From DATLYF01 sp035575095 (lineage in GTDB: Bacteria > Pseudomonadota > Gammaproteobacteria > Competibacterales > Competibacteraceae), in assembly GCA_035575095.1 (NCBI GenBank), contig DATLYF010000113.1, positions 1 through 13,622 on the forward strand: a stretch of DNA of 13,622 bases, read 5' to 3'. This document shows, in pieces, positions 13,057 to 13,622 of this stretch. The position numbers and the translations under genes are program-made. The notes beneath the pieces are model-generated. The model saw only the letters and a list, made by a program, of their open reading frames with translations, ran no database searches and was not told where the DNA came from. Numbering within the stretch: the first letter of the stretch is position 1; every line of letters starts with the position of its first letter.

Positions 13057-13622
13057 ATGCCCGCCGCCTGCCCGCGTGAGCGACCGCTGATCGTTGGCGT
13101 GCTGCTGGCGGCAGGTAGCGCCACCCGCTTCGGTGCCGACAAGCTGGTGCAGAGCTTGCCCGACGGCACGCCGCTGGCGGTGGCCGCCGGGCGCGCGCTG
13201 CTGGCCGGCGTGGACCGCGGTGTAGTCGTGGTGCGCAGTGCCGACGCACCGCCCGCCCGGCTGCTGGCGGAGCTGGGTTTCCAGGTGGTGATCGCGGCCG
13301 AGGCACAGCGCGGCATGGGCCACAGCCTGGCGGCCGGGGTCGCTGCCAGCGCGGATGCCGCCGGCTGGTTGATCGCGCTGGCCGACATGCCCCTGGTCCG
13401 GCCGCAGACCGTCGCCGCCCTGGCCGAACGGCTGCGCCAGGGCAGTGCGCTGGTAGCTCCCGTCTACGGCGGCCGCCGTGGCCATCCGGTAGGCTTTGGT
13501 CGCGCATATCGCGAGCGACTGCTGCGCTGCCACGGCGACCAGGGCGCGCGGCAGTTGCTCACCCGCGATGCGGCGCGGCTGCAGCTACTGGCGGTCGACG
13601 ATCCCGGCGTGTTGCAGGACAT
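13057..13622 (+). CDS. MocA/MobA-like nucleotidyltransferase, 3' end missing
   Basis: The first 188 codons of an NTP-transferase-like protein running off the window. The N-terminal nucleotide-binding loop VLLAAGSATRFGADKL (15-30) is the family signature, with Asp110 in LIALADMPLV binding metal. AAEAQRGMGHSLAAG (81-94), GRRGHPVGFGR (139-149) and GDQGARQLL (160-168) follow the order seen in MocA, the CTP:molybdopterin cytidylyltransferase, and its relatives. MocA makes the MCD form of molybdenum cofactor for xanthine-dehydrogenase-type enzymes. No such enzyme is in the window, so the substrate is unsettled, and other members of the family use different sugars or cofactors. ATG 13057 lies 24 nt after the oxidoreductase stop, with only a weak CAGAG upstream. 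The two genes may be co-transcribed. Confidence 0.85.
   Translation, partial: MPAACPRERPLIVGVLLAAGSATRFGADKLVQSLPDGTPLAVAAGRALLAGVDRGVVVVRSADAPPARLLAELGFQVVIAAEAQRGMGHSLAAGVAASADAAGWLIALADMPLVRPQTVAALAERLRQGSALVAPVYGGRRGHPVGFGRAYRERLLRCHGDQGARQLLTRDAARLQLLAVDDPGVLQD

Noticed and set aside
12388..13533. Minus-strand open frames of 331-381 codons under the oxidoreductase and MocA-like genes
   Set aside because: Both plus-strand genes have clear motifs, and the antisense products are low-complexity Arg/Ser/Ala text.
1..13622. tRNA, rRNA, CRISPR array, insertion sequence or phage genes
   Set aside because: I scanned for tRNA arms, regular repeat-spacer patterns, transposase motifs and phage genes and saw none. 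Only the vapBC module looks accessory.

Overview
The window is dense, GC-rich bacterial DNA with short intergenic gaps. Its gene content points to a gammaproteobacterium: an OsmB-type glycine-zipper lipoprotein, and a divergent trpI / trpBA locus arranged as in Pseudomonas. Genus and order cannot be fixed from the sequence alone. Most genes are ordinary chromosomal ones, and both ends cut through a gene.

Left block (1-3546): three plus-strand genes lie head to tail, namely a GT4-type glycosyltransferase (5' end cut off), a histidine phosphatase overlapping it by ATGA, and an HD-domain hydrolase. They run tail to tail into a minus-strand membrane-bound class III nucleotide cyclase whose usual base-reading lysine is replaced by glutamine. 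The cyclase shares a divergent gap with a short single-domain asparaginase-like protein.

Middle block (3762-7991): after the asparaginase-like gene come three minus-strand genes: a stand-alone Lrp/AsnC effector-binding (RAM) domain, an exported protein resembling DUF1131, and an unrecognised protein with a very acidic C-terminus. The RAM gene is divergent from osmB. Next are a beta-hydroxyacid dehydrogenase of the GarR/glyoxylate-reductase type and a pirin, probably co-transcribed on the minus strand.

Accessory insert (about 8040-8850): a complete vapBC toxin-antitoxin module, visibly richer in A+T than its surroundings. Its promoter sits on a perfect inverted repeat. It lies between the pirin promoter on one side and a REP-like hairpin plus the end of trpA on the other. 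The putative pirin and vapBC -35 boxes are nearly back to back.

Right block (8865-13622): trpA and trpB (tryptophan synthase, translationally coupled by GTGA) are divergent from trpI, their LysR-type activator. A 17-nt dyad between them sits about 66 nt upstream of a plausible trpBA start point and on top of a plausible trpI start point. After trpI comes a renalase-like FAD oxidoreductase broken by an apparent one-base loss in a run of C, then a MocA/MobA-like nucleotidyltransferase running off the window edge.

I see no clear new multi-gene system. The most unusual points are the cyclase substitution, the packed pirin/vapBC regulatory region, the frameshifted oxidoreductase, the one-domain asparaginase and the glycosyltransferase-phosphatase-HD gene set.
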